Source: JAWVZU01 sp033722075
Lineage (GTDB): Bacteria > Pseudomonadota > Gammaproteobacteria > Xanthomonadales > SZUA-38
DNA length: 8,538 nt
Direction: 5' to 3'
Assembly (NCBI GenBank): GCA_033722075.1
Contig: JAWVZU010000174.1
Location: 1-8,538, forward strand
Positions 5,652-8,538 of this stretch are shown in pieces; position 1 is the first letter of the stretch; each line of letters starts with the position of its first letter. The notes beneath the pieces were generated by a model. That model was not told where the DNA came from. It saw only the letters and a program-made list of their open reading frames with translations, and did not search any database. Both the position numbers and the translations under genes were made by a program.

Positions 5652-8027
5652 ATGACCACTGAACGCGGCCTTTTTGGAGAGCTCCTGCACCGGCGCGTCC
5701 CGCAGATCGTTGGGATGTATGTCGCCGGCACCTGGATGGCCATCGAGATCTGCGAATGGGTCATCGAACGCTTCGGGCTCTCCGAGCATATCGCCGTCTA
5801 CCTGTTCGTGCTGCTGGTGGGCATGCTGCCTTCGGCAATCCTCGTCGGCTGGGGCCATGGCGCGCCGGGCAAGGATCGCTGGACCACCCTGGAAAAGCTT
5901 TTCCTGCCGCTGAACCTGGTCGTCGTCGCGGGCATTCTCTGGTTCGGCGTGGCGCCCCCGACCGAATACCCGGCAGCTCCGCCGGACGACGTGGCCACGC
6001 CCGAAAAGACGGTGGAGGAGCGAGTGGTCGTCGACGAGACCGGGCAGGAGCAGACCTTCCAGGTGGCCCGGGAAAGTCACTACGTGCGCGCCGTGGGCTT
6101 TTTCTGGCCCAACCAGACCGGCACTGCCGAGGACGACTGGCTCTCCTACGCCCTGCCCTGGCTGATCTCGCTGGACCTGGATCGCAGCCCGGTCATCGAC
6201 TACATGAACCCCTACGACCTGCCGATCAAGGAGCGCTTCGAGAAAGCCGGGTATCCCCAGGCCGTAGGCGAGCCCCTGAGCCTGCAGCTCGACATCGCAA
6301 AGCGCCGCCTGATCCAGTTCGTGGTCACCGGCTCCGTCAGTCGAGAGGATGGCGCCTACGTGCTGAGCGCGGTCATCTACGATCCCGAGGGCGTAGAGAT
6401 CGCTTCGCTGGTCGAATCGGGTGCCGACTGGCTCGCCGCGGCAGACCGCCTGGCCAGTGCGGTCGAAGCCAAGATCAGCGCCGTGGACCGGTCCCGGATT
6501 CGAACCGATCTTCCGATCCGCGAACACGTCAGCGATTCGCCGGAGGCCCTGCACGCGATGGTCGATGGCCTGAATGCCCTATGGCTCGAAAACGACTATC
6601 CGACCGCGCTGGCCAACCTGACTCGGGCCTTGGAGATCGATCCGGACTTCGCCTTCGCACATGCCGCGAAATCGACGATCGAGCGGCTGATGGGGGACAA
6701 CGCATCGGCCCTGGCCTCGATTCGACAGGCGCTGGCCCTGGACCACCGGCTCGATGCCGCCACGAAGCTGTTGCTCAAGGCCAATGCCTACGCCATCCAG
6801 GGGCAGGTCGATACGGCGGTCAGGGTCCTCGAGATGTGGACCGAGGTGCAGCCGCGCAGTGCCGACGCGCACGAGTTGCTCGCCCAGAATTATCTTCTGG
6901 TGGACAACCTTCCGGGTGCCGAGGCGGCCTACCGGAAGGCCTATGAACTGAATCCCGAGGCCCACGACGTGCTCACCGACCTGGCGAACATCGAACGGAT
7001 GAGGGGCAACCCGGACCAGGCGGCAAGCTTCATCGAGGACTACATGGAGAAGCGCCCGGAGGACGCGGCAGCCTTGCGCCAGCTGGCGGGGATTCATCGT
7101 CAACGCGGCGACTTCGCAGCCGCCAGGGACGCCCTGGAACGCGCCTCGTTCCTGGAAGCCGACGATTTCCAGTCGCGCGTGGCGCTGGCCGAGCTCGAAC
7201 TCCGCCAGGCCAACTTCGCCGCAGCCGAGCGCGAATTTGCGCAACTGAACGATCGGGATCTCTCGCCGCCGCAGGAACTGACTTTGCGGCTGGCGGAAAT
7301 CAAGATGATGCAGGCCCAGGGCCGCATCGAAGCCGCGCAAAAGCTCGCGGCGCGTTACGCCGAAGTCGCCAAGGCCGTCTATCCGCCCATGGTCCAGCTC
7401 TTCTACGTCGGAGGAATCGTCGCCGGCCTCCATACCGAACTGGGCGAAATCGATGAGGCTCTGGATACGTTGGAGGACATGTCCGCAAACCTGCAACCGC
7501 CGCTGAACGAGATCAAGCATTTTTCCCGCCTCCAGGTATTCCAGGAGGCCGGACTGCAGGACCAGTATGCGGAGGCACTGGACGCCGCCCAGGACTTCAC
7601 CACCCGCTTCCAGTTTCCCATCGTCAAGCCGTTTCTGGTGATCGGGGAAGGCAACCTGCTCCTCAACGAGGGCAACTACGAGGCCGCCGAGGAGAAACTC
7701 CGGGAGGGAATCAGCCGGCTTCGGCGCTCGGTTCTGGGGCTGGACCCGGACGTCGCCGAGTCCCCGATCCCCTGGCTGGCGAGAGCCCTGCGCCTGGGCG
7801 GACGGCTGGAGGAGGCCGAAGCGGAACTCGTCCAGCAACTGACCCGGTCACCGTTTGACGGACGCTCCCGGCTGGAGCTTGCCCGGGTCTACCTGGACCA
7901 GGGCAAGCCCACCGCGGCCCTGGAACAGGTCGATCGGGCGTTGCAGCAATGGGCCGGTGCGGATGCCGACTTCGTACTCAGCCGTAAAGCCCGCGAACTC
8001 CAGACCGAGATCCAGGCCAGCCTGTAA
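5652..8027 (+). CDS. Membrane-anchored TPR protein with N-terminal three-helix module, 791 aa
   Basis: ATG 5652 is preferred to the in-frame TTG 5622, although its ribosome site (AGG, 11 nt upstream) is weak. Membrane helices fall at about 17-38, 48-67 and 83-101. The basic segment before helix 1 (RR at 14-15) and the Lys/Arg-containing loop at 70-77 suggest these lie in the cytoplasm and that everything after 101 is periplasmic. The N-terminal style (LLHRRVPQIV, then a helix pair) resembles the module in front of TPR domains in many adenylate-cyclase-like or HTH-linked proteins, but no cyclase, kinase or DNA-binding domain is present here. Residues about 165-278 form an alpha/beta domain with QFVVTGSVSREDGAYVLSAV (222-241), like TolB-N/FlgO-type domains. 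TPR repeats follow from 297 to 768, clearest at 299-332, 333-366, 404-437, 472-505, 665-690 and 738-768. It is probably a periplasmic scaffold. It follows the lipoprotein pair by 76 bp. Confidence 0.9.
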   Translation: MTTERGLFGELLHRRVPQIVGMYVAGTWMAIEICEWVIERFGLSEHIAVYLFVLLVGMLPSAILVGWGHGAPGKDRWTTLEKLFLPLNLVVVAGILWFGVAPPTEYPAAPPDDVATPEKTVEERVVVDETGQEQTFQVARESHYVRAVGFFWPNQTGTAEDDWLSYALPWLISLDLDRSPVIDYMNPYDLPIKERFEKAGYPQAVGEPLSLQLDIAKRRLIQFVVTGSVSREDGAYVLSAVIYDPEGVEIASLVESGADWLAAADRLASAVEAKISAVDRSRIRTDLPIREHVSDSPEALHAMVDGLNALWLENDYPTALANLTRALEIDPDFAFAHAAKSTIERLMGDNASALASIRQALALDHRLDAATKLLLKANAYAIQGQVDTAVRVLEMWTEVQPRSADAHELLAQNYLLVDNLPGAEAAYRKAYELNPEAHDVLTDLANIERMRGNPDQAASFIEDYMEKRPEDAAALRQLAGIHRQRGDFAAARDALERASFLEADDFQSRVALAELELRQANFAAAEREFAQLNDRDLSPPQELTLRLAEIKMMQAQGRIEAAQKLAARYAEVAKAVYPPMVQLFYVGGIVAGLHTELGEIDEALDTLEDMSANLQPPLNEIKHFSRLQVFQEAGLQDQYAEALDAAQDFTTRFQFPIVKPFLVIGEGNLLLNEGNYEAAEEKLREGISRLRRSVLGLDPDVAESPIPWLARALRLGGRLEEAEAELVQQLTRSPFDGRSRLELARVYLDQGKPTAALEQVDRALQQWAGADADFVLSRKARELQTEIQASL

Positions 8028-8079
8028 GCTCAGGCCACGCAAAGCGGTCTCCTCGACACGAGTCAAGCGGATGGAACCT

Positions 8080-8538
8080 ATGAAAAAATCGAGCAAGTGG
8101 GCGCTGACCGCCCTGTGGATGCTGGTCCTGGGACTTCCTGCCCAGGCCGATGAAGCGGTCTTCGCGGGCGGGTGCTTCTGGTGCATGGAAGAGGCCTTCG
8201 AGCAGGTCGAGGGCGTCAGTGAAGTGATCTCCGGCTACGCCGGCGGCCACCTCGAGGACCCCGGCTATCGGCAGGTCGTCAGCGGGCGCTCCGGCCACGC
8301 CGAAGTGGTCAAGGTGGTCTACGATCCCGATGTCGTCAGCTACCGGGACCTGCTCCAGGAATTCTGGTTGAACATCGACCCCACAGTCCGGAATCGCCAG
8401 TTCTGCGACTCGGGCAACCAGTATCGAACCGCCATCTTCGCCGTCGACGAGGCACAACTGGAGCTCGCCGAAGCATCCAAGGTCGCGGTACATGCGCAGA
8501 AGCCCTTCGACGGCCCGATCGAAACGGAAATCGCTGAA
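8080..8538 (+). CDS. msrA: Exported peptide methionine sulfoxide reductase MsrA (3' end cut by window edge)
   Basis: MsrA reduces methionine-S-sulfoxide in proteins. The family signature is clear: GCFWC at 31-35 with nucleophile Cys32, SGYAGG (51-56, Tyr53), GHAE (72-75, Glu75), DPT-x-x-NRQ (100-106) and D-x-G-x-QYR (110-116, Asp110 and Tyr115), all at the positions of known active-site residues. Cys35 and Cys109 are candidate resolving cysteines. Unlike cytosolic MsrA, residues 1-23 form a Sec signal peptide (KK at 2-3, hydrophobic 8-19, cleavage likely after PAQA), so it probably repairs periplasmic proteins. ATG 8080 follows GGATGGA by 4 nt; ATG 8071 in the same frame is possible but has poor spacing. 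It begins 52 bp after the TPR gene with no clear terminator, so cotranscription is possible. 153 codons are visible, and only the C-terminal part is missing. Whether an MsrB domain follows cannot be seen. Confidence 0.95.
   Translation, partial: MKKSSKWALTALWMLVLGLPAQADEAVFAGGCFWCMEEAFEQVEGVSEVISGYAGGHLEDPGYRQVVSGRSGHAEVVKVVYDPDVVSYRDLLQEFWLNIDPTVRNRQFCDSGNQYRTAIFAVDEAQLELAEASKVAVHAQKPFDGPIETEIAE

Noticed and set aside
6579..7838. Minus-strand open frame of 419 codons
   Set aside because: Antisense to the TPR protein, whose repeats are unmistakable in the plus frame.
1..8538. CRISPR arrays, tRNA or rRNA genes, insertion sequences, att sites
   Set aside because: None seen: no regularly spaced repeats, no transposase or integrase frame, no tRNA-like cloverleaf, and base composition is even except for the divergent intergenic region.

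Overview
The window is GC-rich bacterial DNA whose genes look Gram-negative. Four products carry lipoprotein or Sec-type signal peptides, three of the lipoproteins lack an Asp at position +2 (typical of outer-membrane sorting), and the last gene is an exported MsrA. The gene style (TPR proteins with a three-helix N-terminal membrane module, dense ATGA overlaps, GTG and TTG starts) suggests a gammaproteobacterium of the Chromatiales/Xanthomonadales/Wenzhouxiangella sort. That placement is an impression from protein style, not a search result.

Left half, minus strand (3980 down to the left edge): a compact three-gene operon. In transcription order it encodes a Ser/Pro-rich lipoprotein (360 aa), a 404-aa lipoprotein whose ATG overlaps the previous stop by 4 bp, and, 6 nt after that gene's stop, a GTG-started membrane protein. 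The last one joins a degenerate protein-kinase-like domain (HRD Asp replaced by Asn, no Gly loop, no DFG) to one transmembrane helix and a helical TPR-like part. It is cut by the window edge, so its C-terminus is unknown.

Middle (3981-4298): a 318-bp AT-richer divergent control region. It has a good sigma70-type promoter reading left (TTGACG-17-TATAGT), a 7+7 bp inverted repeat touching its -35 box, a direct repeat CTCGAGG, and a weaker promoter reading right.

Right half, plus strand: two small lipoproteins coupled by an ATGA overlap (200 aa with a TTG start, then 225 aa). After a 76-bp gap with its own possible promoter comes a 791-aa protein with three N-terminal membrane helices, an alpha/beta domain and many TPR repeats. 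After 52 bp an msrA gene with a signal peptide begins and runs off the right edge.

Working together (inference): the two divergent clusters hold four lipoprotein/membrane proteins that share a recurring 'strand-turn-strand, then G-x-V/I' alpha/beta pattern resembling CsgG/FlgO/TolB-N-like envelope domains, plus two membrane-anchored TPR proteins. The locus looks like an uncharacterised envelope assembly, with the pseudokinase as a possible cytoplasmic sensing or scaffolding part. Apart from MsrA, I do not recognise any gene well enough to name it.
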